In this document: piece after piece, positions 32,101-43,596 of the stretch | Numbering within the stretch: the stretch's first letter is position 1 | Layout of the letters: each line of letters starts with the position of its first letter | Assembly: GCA_026008535.1 (NCBI GenBank) | Contig: BRKX01000014.1 | Coordinates: forward strand, 52,687,006 to 52,751,005 | Direction of reading: 5' to 3' | DNA length: 64,000 nt | DNA from: Perilla frutescens | Taxonomy: Eukaryota; Streptophyta; Magnoliopsida; Lamiales; Lamiaceae | Translations under genes and position numbers: made by a program | The notes under the pieces: model-generated | The model's input: only the letters and a program-made list of their open reading frames with translations | Database searches by the model: none | What the model was told of the DNA's origin: nothing

Positions 32101-34615
32101 TAGTCCAGTTTTCCACAACCTCTCTTCCATATTCATCTGCTATTGTCGCTGCCTACGCAATCTAGGCCAGTTGTCATCAATTGCAGAAAATAATTGTCTT
32201 TCACAGCTCCAAACTCTTGAAATTTACAATTGTGAGATGATGGAACAAGTGTTTTTGTGGAATGAAGAAGACCAACGGAGAACAACAAAAATAATGTTCT
32301 CAAAACTGGAGAGTGTTCTGTTACATAATCTGCCAAATCTGGTAACTTTGTGTCAAGGAATTGGAAGCATTGAATTCCCTCTACTGACGAAAGTGAGGAT
32401 TGAAAAATGCCCAAAAATGAAAAGTATGGTTTCAAGTGAAGAGAACAACTGTGGAGGCAGAAACGCAGACATTATTGATGATTATCATTCTCCACATCTC
32501 TTTTGCCAACCACAAAATGTGGGTATCACATTTTTAATTTTACTCAATTTACATTTTACTTCATTTCTCGATTATTATTATTATTATTAGGGGAAACATG
32601 TCAGTTTAAGCCAAAAGTGGCTGTAAAATAAATTCTTTTTTTTTTTATCTAAAGTAATTAACAAAAAAAAATCACTCATTAATTAACATTTGGTATTCAA
32701 TTTTTTTAAACAATCAAGACATATATATCAACCTTTTCTCCATAGCATTATATGTTTTTTTTAATTGCAGGTTTCATTTGACAGCCTCAAGATATTAACA
32801 GTCAAAGGGAATGCATTCTATTGCAAAAAAATTCCAATATCCTTCTTTAATGGATTGGAAGAGCTAACAATCTGTGGGTATGAGGGAAGTATGAGTTTAT
32901 TTACGTCTTCAATTGCTCAAAATTTTGTGAGTCTCAGAGAATTAATTATAAGGAATTGTTGTGAGATTGTCAAAGTAATTAAAGATGAGGAAGCCGTGAG
33001 TGGTGGTGAAAGGCCTCTTCTATTTCCGAAGTTGGAAAAGCTTGAGTTGACTGATTTATGCAAATTGGAGAGCTTTTGCGAATGGAATTGTGATGTGAAC
33101 TGCAGTATAATGAAAATTGATGGGTGCTCTAATTATATGATCAAAATATTCAACTTGGGATCCAATGTAAATTATGAATCACCAACCTTTTCTTTCATTA
33201 AATTTTTAATTTATTATCTAGTTATTTGTAAGGTTACTGATCAGTACATTATTTGAAGTGTAGGTTTCTTTCTCCTTTCATGGATTGGAAGAGCTAACAA
33301 TCTCGAATTATGAAGGCAGAATGAGTTTGTTTTCGTCTTCAATGGCCGAAAATATTCTTGTCAGTCTCAGAAAATTAGAAATATCTTCTTGTAAAGAGAT
33401 GGTAAAAGTGATTGAAGATGAGAAAGAGGAGGAGAATGTGGTGAGTAGTGGTGGTGGTCAAACCACCACGACTATTCTATTTCCTAAATTGCAGGAACTG
33501 GAGTTGATTTCTTTAGGAAAATTGGAGAGCTTTTGCGGATGGAAATATGATGTGAACTGCAGGATGATGGAAATTGATGGGTGCTCTAATTATATGATCA
33601 AAATATTCAACTTGGGATCCAATGTAAATTATGAATCACCAACCTTTTCTTTCATTTAATTTTAATTTATTATCTAGTTATTTGTAAGGTTACCGATCAG
33701 TACATTATTTGAACTGTAGGTTTCTTTCTCCTTTCATGGATTGGAAGAGCTAACAATCTCGAGATATGAAGGCAGAATCAGTTTATTTTCGTCTTCAATG
33801 GCCTCAAATATTCTTGTCAGTCTCAGAAAATTAAAAATATCTTTTTGTTATGAGATGGTGAAAGTGATTGAAGACGAGAAAGAGGAGGAGAATGTGGTGA
33901 GTAGTGGTGGTGGTCAAACCACCACGACTATTCTATTTCCTAAATTGCAGGAACTGGAGTTGTTTTATTTAAAAAAATTGGAGAGCTTTTGCGAATGGAA
34001 ATGTGACGTTGAGTTGCCTTCATTGAGGAAAGTGGAAATTCGGGATTGCCCTCATATGAAAATTTTCACTGGGGGACCCCTAACTACACCAAATTTGGAA
34101 AGTGTCGAAATAGACCTCATTAATAAAGTTTTGGAAAGTGGTGAAAAGGATTTGAATGGCGCGCTGAAGCAACATTACTTGGATAGAGAGAAGGTAATTT
34201 ATAAAAACAACTTACATATTCTTAATTGTTTTCTATCTTAATTAATTAATAACTACTAGCTTTGTTGGTCCAAACAGATTGTATATGTGTTAATAGAAAC
34301 CTGGAGGAATAATATGATTGTGTGTATATATATTTGTGATGTTTTTCTAAATCTTAATTGTGCCTCTCTCTCTCTCTGTCTCATCCCTCATAATTGTGAT
34401 TGGATTAAGGAGATGGCCTTACTAATTAAGCTTTTATTATTTGCACTCTTAAACTGACCCACTCACTCATCCATTTTGGCATGTACTAATATTTTCAGGA
34501 ACAGCAAAAAGTAAGGCTTGCTTCTATAAACTCAATGATCGAATTTTCTTCACTTTTCGCAACAGATGAAGATGAAGAAACAAAGAGTGAAATTGAGGAG
34601 GAACAAAATTGGTAA
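29114..34615 (+). CDS. NLR2: CC-NB-ARC-LRR immune receptor, complete reading frame
   Basis: Coding exons 29114-32518, 32771-33166, 33264-33623, 33720-34193 and 34499-34615 all join in phase 0 with GT-AG introns. The product is 1,583 aa. The ATG at 29114 matches NLR1 and NLR3; an in-frame codon at 29081 is upstream in the leader exon. The CC domain is about residues 1-155. P-loop GMGGLGKTT begins at 180, kinase-2 LLVLDDVW at 258, GLPIAL at 343 and MHDV at 471. The LRR region contains a four-unit repeat (about residues 802-1013), then three further LRR exons with alternating MSLFSSS and FPKLEKL/FPKLQEL segments. The tail exon is acidic and ends IEEEQNW. It belongs to the RPS2/At4g27190-like CC-NLR group, cytosolic or membrane-associated sensors of pathogen effectors. 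The effector is unknown. Confidence 0.88.
31517..32152 (+). repeat. Four-unit 159-bp LRR array in NLR2
   Basis: Units start at 31517, 31676, 31835 and 31994, exactly 159 bp (53 codons) apart. They are nearly identical except for a short variable window after SFHNL (such as KKLKLEEL, NELYLGDL, EELHLFDL, EELRLSYL). That window is where solvent-exposed LRR residues sit. The antisense strand is also open through the array, which is a composition artefact. Confidence 0.92.
33264..33623 (+). other. Chimeric duplicated LRR exon of NLR2
   Basis: The first part matches exon 4 (LTISNYEGRMSLFSSSMA; EDEKEEENVVSSGGGQTTT). The last part (IDGCSNYMIKIFNLGSN) and the intron after it match exon 2. NLR1 has no counterpart between its exon 2 and exon 3. 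It looks like the product of unequal crossing-over or gene conversion between neighbouring exons. It keeps the frame. Confidence 0.75.
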
Positions 34616-35474
34616 CCCAATTTCATTTCTTTGATTGGAATTTTCTTCAGTTTTCGCAATTTTATATAATCAGCTAGCACCTACAACTTTATCTACCTAA
34701 ATATATTGATTATTATGAATGAGTTTTGTATTGTAAGTAACATAGTTTTCAACTCTCATTAATTCTACGATAATATTATTATATTCTTTGAAATTGAAGA
34801 AATTGATTGTGATTATTTAAAAATATTTATTGCAAAAACATAAAATAAATATTAATGCATCCAAAAGGTCTGACCCGGAATCCTTTCTCTAATTAATTAA
34901 TTGACAAAAGCTGGTTTTGTATCTTGATTGTTGGGAGTTTGATGTTGCGATATATCATCGACATATCTTCATTCTTTTCACATGATTTTAATTTTCATTG
35001 ATTCTTGGAGTTTATTCCATTAAATTAGTTGTTATCCGATTATATATTTGTGCTGACAAAGAATATTAATATATTGACAATTATTAATTATGGTTTATTT
35101 CATCCAATTAGGGTTTATATTTTTTTTTCATAATTTAGTTTTCATTTCTTTTAGTTTTTCATAAAAGTTAACTAGGATTGATTATACTATAGCAATTTTT
35201 ATTTTTATAATAAGCATCATTATAATTAATAGTGAATTTAATAGCTAGTGCTCCGTCGCATATGAATGTGTTTACATTAGCACGTTGGATGTTCTAAAAT
35301 GTCCTTCAATCAAATAGTCTTAACGTCTTGGATGAAAATTGACATGCTTTTTTGTTGAGAAACTAATTTCCTACATAATAAGTCCTCTCATTTAATTATT
35401 TCTCAATAAAAATAGTTTTATTAGGAGTTTTCCATGCTCCATTGTTATATGAAAGTAGTTTTTTCTCTTAATCA
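34616..35474. other. NLR2 3' flank, AT-rich
   Basis: The stretch is similar in places to 57255-57610 downstream of NLR3 (GATGTTGGGAG-like block) and to 35700-35900. There is no coding frame. Confidence 0.5.
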
Positions 35475-35533
35475 GGAAAACAACAAATCCAGCAGTAGAA
35501 GAAGGAAGAAAGGGTGAAATGGAGGAGGAATAA
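35475..35533 (+). other. Second NLR tail exon, downstream of NLR2
   Basis: After an AATCAG acceptor the sequence GAAAACAACAAATCCAGCAG and following codons match the last coding exon of NLR1 (14103-14172), ending EMEEE and TAA at 35531. It needs an upstream exon ending in phase 2, as NLR1's acidic exon does, but NLR2's own tail exon stops at 34615. It is either an unused relic or an alternative 3' end. Confidence 0.55.
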
Positions 35534-36780
35534 AATTCATAATTCTTCCACATTATATATATGATGTGGTAAGCCTCTTTCATTTCTTTCATTGGAATTA
35601 AATTTCTAAGTTTAATTTTGGAATTTTATAAGATCATCTAGTAGTAGCACCAACAATTTTATCTACCTAAAATTTCAATTCTTAATAATAGAAGTTAACT
35701 TGGGATTGGGTTATATTATTTGGAAGTGAGTAATTTCATTATGATAATTTAAAAATGTTTTATTTGATGCATCCAAAATGTCTTAATTATACCCGGAATC
35801 CTATTCTAATTGACAAACAAAGGCCAAGTATATATAACTCATATATATATTGTATCTTCATTGTTGGGAGTTTGGTGTTGGGATATATCATGGAATGTCT
35901 TTGGATGAACATGTATTCTTTTCAAATGATTTTAATTTTAATTTTCAGTTAATAATTAATTATTAAGGTTGATTATTTCATGATTAATGTATTCATTTTT
36001 TTAAAATTTCAATTCTTAGCGATAAAAGTTAAGTAGGATTGGTTATATTAACCGTTATGATGATTTTGCCCTATATTTTTTATTTAATTTTCGTTCATCA
36101 CATTTGTTCTCTTATTAATTGGTAACTGCGATCATATTTGTATTTTATGTTGTTGAAATTCCTTAATTCATTTTTTTTCATATCGTGTGTGATTTGTTTA
36201 TTGTATGGCCGCTATATTTTCCCTCTTCGGTGATTTTCTATTCTTCAAGTTTTTATTTCATTTTCTGCACGTTATTTTTTTCTAAATTCTTCATTCTCTT
36301 TATTCTGACATTTTTATTTTTCTTTGTTGGCTTCGAATTTTGGATTTCTACAGAGCTCATTTTCAGGTTTCTCATATTTATTGTTTCTCCGGCTTTTGAG
36401 ATAGGATGGTGGTTGTTTCCCTTTTAATTTTGAAACTTTGTACTGTTGATTTTTATCCTTACGGTTTTCTGCGTATTTGTTCTTAAATGTTTCTATGTAT
36501 TAGAGGATACTCTTTTTCCTACTCGAGGGTTTTCCCACTGGGTTTATCTCGAGAGGTTTTAATGAGATCCGCTCTCCGAGGTTTCAAGTTGTGATTCACG
36601 AGAGTTTTAGGTGTTTTTGTTTGTACACCATCACACAAAAGGGCAACACTCTGTCATTACATATTATGGAATTACAGGAGGTTAACATAATTGATAATAT
36701 TGGAGAATTATTTTAATAATGTACATTGTACTTGAAATAGTATATACAATTTAAATTTTAATCATGCATAAATTAAGTGT
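35534..36780. repeat. NLR 3'-flank duplication (copy 2)
   Basis: This is the counterpart of 14173-15118. Both start after the tail exon with TATATATGATGTGGTAAGCC and keep the CTCGAGAGGTTTTAATGAG block near the end (36550). Copy 2 has an extra internal segment near 35750-36060. No gene seen. Confidence 0.6.
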
Positions 36781-37282
36781 ATAATTAGCTGATCCCGTAG
36801 CTAGGGACTCATGGCATGAGATTACCATGTTATACTATCAGTGCTTTCACTATGAAGCTATGAGATTTTTCTTTCATTTTTCTTCAATATCAATTTCTTA
36901 TGCTTTAATTAAATTTTGTAACTATTAAAATTAAATACTAAAAAAAAAATTCTAAAATTAAACCAAAACACAAAAATGGAATTGCAAAACAATTAAAAAA
37001 AAACTAATAAATATAATAGGGAAACTGTAGCACCCTCAAACGGATATAGAAGAATAGACTAACAATGTGAGTGTGTATTGCATTTTTTATTTAAATAGAA
37101 AGAAAAGTATTGGATTACTCGAGAAAGGATAAGATTTACTTTCACACATAATTTACATAAATATATTAAGGGAAGAAAGAGTACTCCGAAGTCAAAAGAG
37201 TAAAACAGAGAAGATAAAAGTTTATATACAATCAAAACGGTGAACTTCTTCGAAGTTCACGCTTGAACAAAAACAGAGTACC

Positions 37283-37284
<2 letters not shown>
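36781..37284. other. Intergenic DNA with partial foldback repeat
   Basis: At 36870-37010 a short inverted-repeat arm (TCAATTTCTTATGCTTTAAT) related to the foldback family is present. No gene seen. Confidence 0.45.
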
Positions 37285-37345
<61 letters not shown>

Positions 37346-37608
37346 TACTACGTTTCAGTCACCTACTCCAACACTCTCTTCTCTCAATTCTCCCCTCTCT
37401 CTTCTACTCACTCACTCTTCCCTCACGTTTCTCTCTCTTCTCTACTCACTCTCTCTCCACTCACCTCTCTCTCTCTCCCTCACCTCTCAGTCTCTCTCTC
37501 TCTGCTTATACAATGGGCTTAAAATTTGAGGATTTGGCTTTGATGTGAGGCTTTCTGCTTGCAAGCTTCGGATAATTAATGTTTTCCACTTAATTAGTCG
37601 TTGAAAAG
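37285..37608 (+). promoter_or_regulatory. Orphan NLR 5' leader (copy 3)
   Basis: A long (CT)n tract (37285-37341, with further CT-rich sequence to about 37502) precedes ACAATGGGCT, GATGTGAGGCTTTCTGC and TTTTCCACTTAATTAGTCG. The donor is at 37609 (AAAAG|GTTAGTCG). No NLR coding exon follows. The Ser/Leu repeat frame through the CT tract is an artefact. Confidence 0.6.
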
Positions 37609-39139
37609 GTTAGTCGTTCCTTCCACTTGTATTGTAGGATGTATAATTTGTAGCTGTTAATTAATTATTGTAATTAAATAATTAGCTCAAATTAGTGGAG
37701 TTTAATTAGTTAATTTATATGGTTTAATCAGTTGGAAACACAATACTCACCTTCGAGTTTCGACCCTTGTTTGCTTTGAAATGCTCGGTGAAATCAAAGA
37801 ACCCAAATTTATCGTTTTAAAAATTCGAAACTTCGAAAGCAAAATCGAAGATTGTTCTGACTTGAAATTCATAAATTAATCAATGCAAAAGACGGATAAT
37901 ACCGGCCATTAAATTTTGGGACCTAAACCATAAAACATATCATTTAAAACCAATAAGGCCAAAAATATTTAAATTTGGAAAAAAAAAAAAAAGTTAAGAT
38001 TGGGACAAAAAAATGTACATATAAATTTTTTAGTTTATTTTTCATTATGTTTGCAAATTCTATTTATTATGATTTAGTATAATTTTATATTTATTATTTA
38101 GGTTCATCCATACCTAATAAGAATTTATTAGCGTTTATTTTTTCAAATAATCAATTTTTTTTTTGTTATTTTCTTTATTTTTAAATTTTCAAGATATACC
38201 AGATAAAATATTTAAAATTAAAAACTAAGGGGTACTTTAGTAAGGGTGACTAAAATAATTTGTTTGATTATAATAAAATGTGTATAAGGATTAATTGCCT
38301 CAAAATACACAAGTTTTGGTGTGTTTTTATTTTTCACATATTCTCTATCCCAACATTTTTAGTTTGATGAAATAGCCTAATGCATTTCTCTATTGTGTTG
38401 TAATTTTTTTTTAGTTTTTTCTTCATATTATTTTCTTCAATTTCAACTTTTAGCTAGCGTTCATCGTACAAAATGAGGATTTGCTATAATTTTTTAGCAT
38501 TTAATATTATTTTTTAATAATGAATTAATAATTTGAAAAATTTATTTAGCCATAGTACTAAAATTTCCCTCAATGTTTATTTTAAATATTATAGTTGGTA
38601 TATTTTGAAAAAATAAATTGATTATTTGAAAAATAAATAATAAAAATTTATAATAAATTCTAATTGGATAGGATAAATCATAAATAACTTGTATAAATTA
38701 AAATGAGTACAAAAAATTGAAATCCAAGAAACAAATGAAGAAAATGCCCAAAAAAATTGAAATCTGCATTGATTTTTAGTTCTAATAGTAAGTTTTGATG
38801 TCCCAGGTTTAATTTTGCCGATATTATTGGTCCAAATTAAATGATATATATTGACACTTTTAATCCAAATATTTAAGCTGACATTATTGAAACATTTCAA
38901 AAAATCATGTTGAATTGCAAAATTTGTCAGGTATAATTATTTGGTGTAGTATTAGGAACATTTTATTAGCTAGATTAGCATGTTATTATATGGATACTAA
39001 CAATTTATTATATTAATATCAACAAACAATGAAACAAGATTATAATTACATAACTGAAGATTTAATTATATAGCATGCATGTCATTCAAAGAATATTAGC
39101 AAGCAGATATGTGTGTGTGTGTGTATATATATATATATA
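37609..39139. repeat. Leader-intron remnant followed by foldback repeat (family copy 2)
   Basis: The first 130 bp continue the leader intron (TAGCTCAAATTAGTGGAGTT as at 18980). The region 37790-37900 matches 20820-20930 and 46500-46580. From about 38030 to 38750 an inverted repeat related to 21950-22235 is present with a longer loop. No gene seen. Confidence 0.5.
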
Positions 39140-39793
39140 GGGAAAGGATCAAATGAGAACCCTTCCCCTAGGTGGGAACTAGGAACCAATCTGGATGGTC
39201 CAGATTAAATCAGATTTAAGTGGATGGGCGGTGACATTCCTGTAATTTTCGGCAACTTTCTGGACGGAGGGGTAATATAGTAATTTAATAATTCTTCCCT
39301 TTTGTTCTGAGGTTAAAATGAGAATCGCATGAGGTTAAAATGAGAATCGCATAATGCTAAAATTATCGAAGTAGGAGGCTAAAATTGATGTGACATTTTC
39401 CACTAGGGTTCACCGTTCCCAATTAGGGTTTATTAAGTTCCTGATCCCAACTAGTAATTATGAGATTCCCATTAGAGTTCACTGTCCCCAAATAGGGTGT
39501 ATTGCATTTCATTCCAATGAAATCATCGTTCCATTTTTGTTTATCAACACATGCTAAAATGAGAAATGCATGAAGCTAAAATGTGCGAAATCGGATGTTA
39601 AAATTGAATCTGGGCAATTTCTGAGTTCAGTTCCGATTTTACCCTTAATGAGACGCGCGAATTGAAGATTTTCGCGATAATTACAAAAATTCCACCGAAA
39701 ATCTGGATGGATCTAGGGCGTCGATTTTGCAGGATGGACGGATGTGATCGGTTCCCGGTTGTCACCTAGCGACCGGTTCTCACCAGATCACAT

Positions 39794-39795
<2 letters not shown>
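39140..39795. mobile_element. MITE-like TIR element (656 bp) in a TA microsatellite
   Basis: The left end reads GGATCAAATGAGAACC, then CTAGGTGGGAAC and GGAACC. The complement of the right end reads GTGATCTGGTGAGAACC, CTAGGTGACAAC and GGAACC, so the ends are imperfect inverted repeats over about 50 bp. Both flanks are (TA)n. Internally AGGTTAAAATGAGAATCGCA is tandemly doubled near 39310-39350. No transposase frame. Confidence 0.65.
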
Positions 39796-39848
<53 letters not shown>

Positions 39849-40736
39849 GAACATATTGCTAATATGTTAACCTTAATAATTTGTTAATATGTCAATAACA
39901 AACTGTTAATATATTAATATCATGTTAATATGTAACCAACGATTTGCTAAAGTGTCAAAATATTGCTAAAATGTATCAAAAAACTAGTAGACTATACTTT
40001 ATTCTTTTAAAATGATTTAGTTGCAATACTCATTCACATATATACTATGTTGCAATAACTGACCTGCTAAAATATTATTCTTTATGAAATAAATTGACAA
40101 AAAATTGCAAAAAGTTAACTGATACGAAAAATTCGAAAGTAACTTAATTCGTATGTTGATGAGCAACGAAAAACAGTGGAAAATAATAGAACATAGGCAA
40201 TACGTATTTATTCAACTATTATATTGGAAAGAATATATTAAATACAACAATTAAACTAGATTGCATTAATATAGGAAAGATATAATTAAACTAGATTTCC
40301 ATAAAATGTGGGATTTGATATTCCATATTAAATTAAGGCTAATGATATTTGGCCGGCAATAATATTTAATTAAGGTAAGATTTTAGGTTTTGGTAAGTTG
40401 TTAATTAAGATTCTAATTATTAATTAATGTGTATTTACATTTATACCCTTGTAGTCAATTTTAGAAAGAGGTTGTTGTCTTATTGTTTTAAAAATTTGAA
40501 ATGTCCATAAAAATCTCTACAAAGATGTTAATTGGATTCTTTATAAAACTACCATTTTAACATTTAAAAATTATAAATATCTTATTTCAATTCATCTAAA
40601 TATTTGTTGTGTTTCAATTATAATATTGTTTGTGTTTGTTCAATTCCTTGATTGCTCTGCAATTAATGTATTTCTTTGATTTGCACTGTTCCCGGTTTCT
40701 GACATATTCACTCCACATGTTTCCCAACCTACTGCT
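39796..40736. other. AT-rich intergenic DNA
   Basis: It begins with (TA)n (39796-39845). The stretch at 40600-40730 contains the TTGATTGCTCTGCAATTA block seen upstream of other NLR leaders. No gene seen. Confidence 0.5.
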
Positions 40737-40742
40737 CCTCTC

Positions 40743-40776
<34 letters not shown>

Positions 40777-40891
40777 AGTGGATTTGATGTGAGGCTTTCT
40801 GCGTGCAAGCTTAATTGGGATAATGTTTTCCACTTAATTAATCAATCACAAAAGGTTAGTCCACCTGTACTTCCTTCAACGTCCACTTGTA

Positions 40892-40936
<45 letters not shown>
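40737..40936 (+). promoter_or_regulatory. Orphan NLR 5' leader (copy 4)
   Basis: A (CT)n tract (40739-40778) is followed by GATTTGATGTGAGGCTTTCT, AAGCTTAATTGGGATAATG and a donor at 40855 (AAAAG|GTTAGTCC). A (TA)n run at about 40895-40936 replaces the intron body. There is no coding NLR downstream. Confidence 0.55.
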
Positions 40937-40939
<3 letters not shown>

Positions 40940-41769
40940 CGTAGCTGTCGAGATAGTGGAGAAAACTAACACTATTATGAATATTAATGGGTGGGTTTAT
41001 TTGTGAAAAACAAATAAATTGAAACAAATCGCATATATAACATTCTTAATTTTAAAATTATGAGTAAAAAAACTTGGATATAGGATAGTACTTGGACAAT
41101 TTTGTGTTAATTTTTCTTTAGTTCTTTTAAGGGTTACTTCCTTTGTTTTTTTCATTTTTAGAGCATTGATAGCTTATCAGTTCTTAATGAATTACAAATA
41201 TTACATGTATTGCATGGAATATATGATTATTGTTTGTATGTTAATCAACCATATATATATAAATATAACTATTAAATAACGATTTCTTTTTAGTTCATTC
41301 CATACCTAATTGCAATCTCTTCTATCTCTTCACATGTTGCAAAGTTTGATCAGTAATACCAATCAAATTGTACTTTGTAATTTATAAATCACCTTTCATA
41401 GAAAAAGATAGTTAGAAAGGTAATATGAAATACATGATTATCATAAATAAATGCACAGCTTATATATATGTTGACCTAAGTATATGTTTTGCTGTAACAT
41501 TTGTGAGAACCATATTCCATGTCAAAACAACTTATCCACTCAATACAAAAGTTAAACCCTTTACAATTTATTCAGGACAAAATTTTAGAAAAATAACACA
41601 AAGCATGGCTACACAAACAATGGGCAATTTAGGCTCAAAAGAGCTTCCAAACGATAATTTATGAAATCAAGATAATGTACCAATAGATGACCTACTATCA
41701 TATTCTCATATTTAAACACAAAACACAATCTCAAGTAAGATATTTATACAAGTTCTAGAGATAATCATG
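40937..41769. other. AT-rich intergenic DNA
   Basis: No feature is supported; the short open frame at 41425-41664 has no coding character. It ends at the target duplication of the next element. Confidence 0.5.
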
Positions 41770-41779
41770 CATAATTGAC

Positions 41780-43586
41780 GAGAAAATTTCACTTTTGGTC
41801 CCATAGAACACGCTTTGCTCCCTTTTTGGTTCCAGCGCTGTCTATTTTGGTCCCAAATTTTTTTTACTATCAATTTTGACCTCTCCGTGACGGAAAACGT
41901 TAAATTTACTGTCGATTTTGGTCCCATTGCACTTTTAATTTCAGTCCCAAAGTAACAATTAACCAACAAACAATAACATTATTTAGAGGCAATTTTGACA
42001 TATTTTTATCATATTTTTGAGGGACATTCCACATATTTTTTGGAGGGATAATTGGCACTAAAATACATCAATATTCCCACAAAACCAACAAATCCAAATC
42101 AACTAAACCAAATCAATTTGGGTCTAAAACTCCAAATCTGCTGTTATGGGTCGAAAAAGGCAAAATTCTGGGCAAACTGCCCAGATTTTGAAGTCCTCTT
42201 CATCCTCCAAAAAATCTGCCAAGAAATTGGCAAAAATTGCCCATTCAACTGCTTCCAAATCTGCAAAACAAACAGCCAAAAATTCAGATTCATCTCCCAG
42301 AAATCAGCCCGTTAGTTCAGAAGCTCAAACAAAAAATCCCCACAAAAAAACTGCCCCAATTTTCAGTTCCAATCCTGGGAAAAATTCAAACAAAAACTCA
42401 AAAACATCCCACCAGCTTTCTGATCCAACCTGCAACACCCACAGCCAAAATCTCATCTCCCTTCCTTCACCCTCTGCATCAGATTACCCAAATCCCCTCC
42501 CTACCGTGTCTGGGATCGTCACCAGGTCCCAGAAATTCAAAAAACCAAACCTCCAGCCCCCACCGCAACCTGCCTCTCCTGCAGACCCAGCAGCCCGATC
42601 TGGACTGTCGCTGGATTCTGCTGATTCCTCCCCATCTGAATCAGCCCCTCTATCCCGTCACTTCACCAGGCAGCACCTTCCTTCATCCCCACTACACTCC
42701 AGCCCCCCACACTGCCTCTCACACACCCCGAAACCATCCAGCCTCCCACTGCAACCCCCTGCAGCCCACACACCCATCCCCACATCCAGCAAGCCAAAAA
42801 AATCCCACCACACATATCTCCTTTTCCCCACAATCTCAGCACCACAACAAGAAAGGGAAGAAGAAACAGATGCAGAGAAAGAAACAGATGAGGATTCATC
42901 CTCAGAGACAGAGGGAGAGATGTTACCTGAAATAGCCTCCCCAGACCTGCTCTCTTCCACGTCAGCCTCGTCGGACGACCTCTCAGACGACGACAGACTC
43001 CCTCTCTCCCGCTCCTTTCTTCAGAAGTGCCACCCCCCTCCGATTAGCCGTGGATCGGATCTGGAGGCCGCCTCCCACATCTCCGCGCTCGAAGCTGTCG
43101 CTGCTCTCTTGTCGGAACCTCGGGAACCACCGCAGAACCCAACTGAACCCCGACAGCCCCCCAGGTGCGCGGCCGGCCGATTCACTTGTTTCCGGCGACA
43201 ACGAAGCTCCCGAACTCATCGACCATGCTCCGGTGATGAACGCGAGTCCGGCTAGGGCCACGATCCCCTCCCAGAAAGCGGCGGCTGCCTTCTGCTTGGG
43301 AGAGAATGCTTTTTGGAATTTTTCAATTGGGTGGGAATTAGGGTTATTTTCTTTTGATTTGGGAATTTTAGTTCAATTTGGGGATAAATTGAGCATGTGA
43401 CTCACGTGCAATCACCCCTCCCTTAATCGGTCAAAGTGCCGTTTAAATCTTAGGGATTAAAATTGACAGTTTGAAATCTATAGGACTAAAAGTGAGCGAT
43501 TTTTTTGAAAAATGACCAAAATAGACAATGCTGGGACCAAAAGGGGAGTAAGGCGTGTCCTATAGGACCAAAAGTGAGATTTTCTC
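41780..43586 (+). mobile_element. Mutator-like TIR element A (1,807 bp)
   Basis: The element is bounded by a perfect 10-bp direct repeat CATAATTGAC (41770-41779 and 43587-43596). Its ends are inverted repeats: GAGAAAATTTCACTTTTGGT on the left and the complement of GAGAAAATCTCACTTTTGGT on the right, with similarity continuing for about 75 bp. Long TIRs and a 9-11-bp target duplication fit the Mutator superfamily. No MuDR-type transposase is present. The middle is GC-rich and carries one long ORF. Confidence 0.8.
42146..43255 (+). CDS. Element-borne Ser/Pro/Lys-rich protein, unknown function
   Basis: The ORF is 369 aa and starts at ATG 42146 inside MULE A. The N-terminus is basic and low-complexity (MGRKRQNSGQTAQ, SSSSKKSAKKLAKIAHS), followed by a conserved-looking GIVTRSQK. 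The centre is rich in Ser and Pro, then an acidic run (EREEETDAEKETDEDSSSET). Near the end is a probable helix, ALEAVAALLSE. A related protein, frameshifted, lies in the element at 59762-61188: both share MG, the SGQxAQI start, SSSSKK, KIAHS, a GxxTRS motif, an acidic S(D/E)D(D)SSNED-like stretch and the xLxxLAALxS helix. I recognise no domain. Homology after about residue 340 may continue in another frame (43160-43300), so the true C-terminus is unsure. It could be a captured host gene or an accessory transposon protein. Confidence 0.55.
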   Translation: MGRKRQNSGQTAQILKSSSSSKKSAKKLAKIAHSTASKSAKQTAKNSDSSPRNQPVSSEAQTKNPHKKTAPIFSSNPGKNSNKNSKTSHQLSDPTCNTHSQNLISLPSPSASDYPNPLPTVSGIVTRSQKFKKPNLQPPPQPASPADPAARSGLSLDSADSSPSESAPLSRHFTRQHLPSSPLHSSPPHCLSHTPKPSSLPLQPPAAHTPIPTSSKPKKSHHTYLLFPTISAPQQEREEETDAEKETDEDSSSETEGEMLPEIASPDLLSSTSASSDDLSDDDRLPLSRSFLQKCHPPPISRGSDLEAASHISALEAVAALLSEPREPPQNPTEPRQPPRCAAGRFTCFRRQRSSRTHRPCSGDERESG

Positions 43587-43596
43587 CATAATTGAC

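Noticed and set aside
31237..32136. Long minus-strand open frame (299 codons) over the NLR2 LRR array
   Set aside because: It is the antisense of four near-identical repeats; one open unit makes all open. No start context or homology supports it.
37263..37529. Ser/Leu repeat open frame
   Set aside because: It is a translated (CT)n tract of an NLR leader. Similar frames at 18628 and 40630 have the same cause.
42658..42960. Minus-strand Gly/Ser/Cys-rich open frames in element A (also 42983-43261)
   Set aside because: GC-rich shadows of the plus-strand ORF; they have no counterpart in element B.
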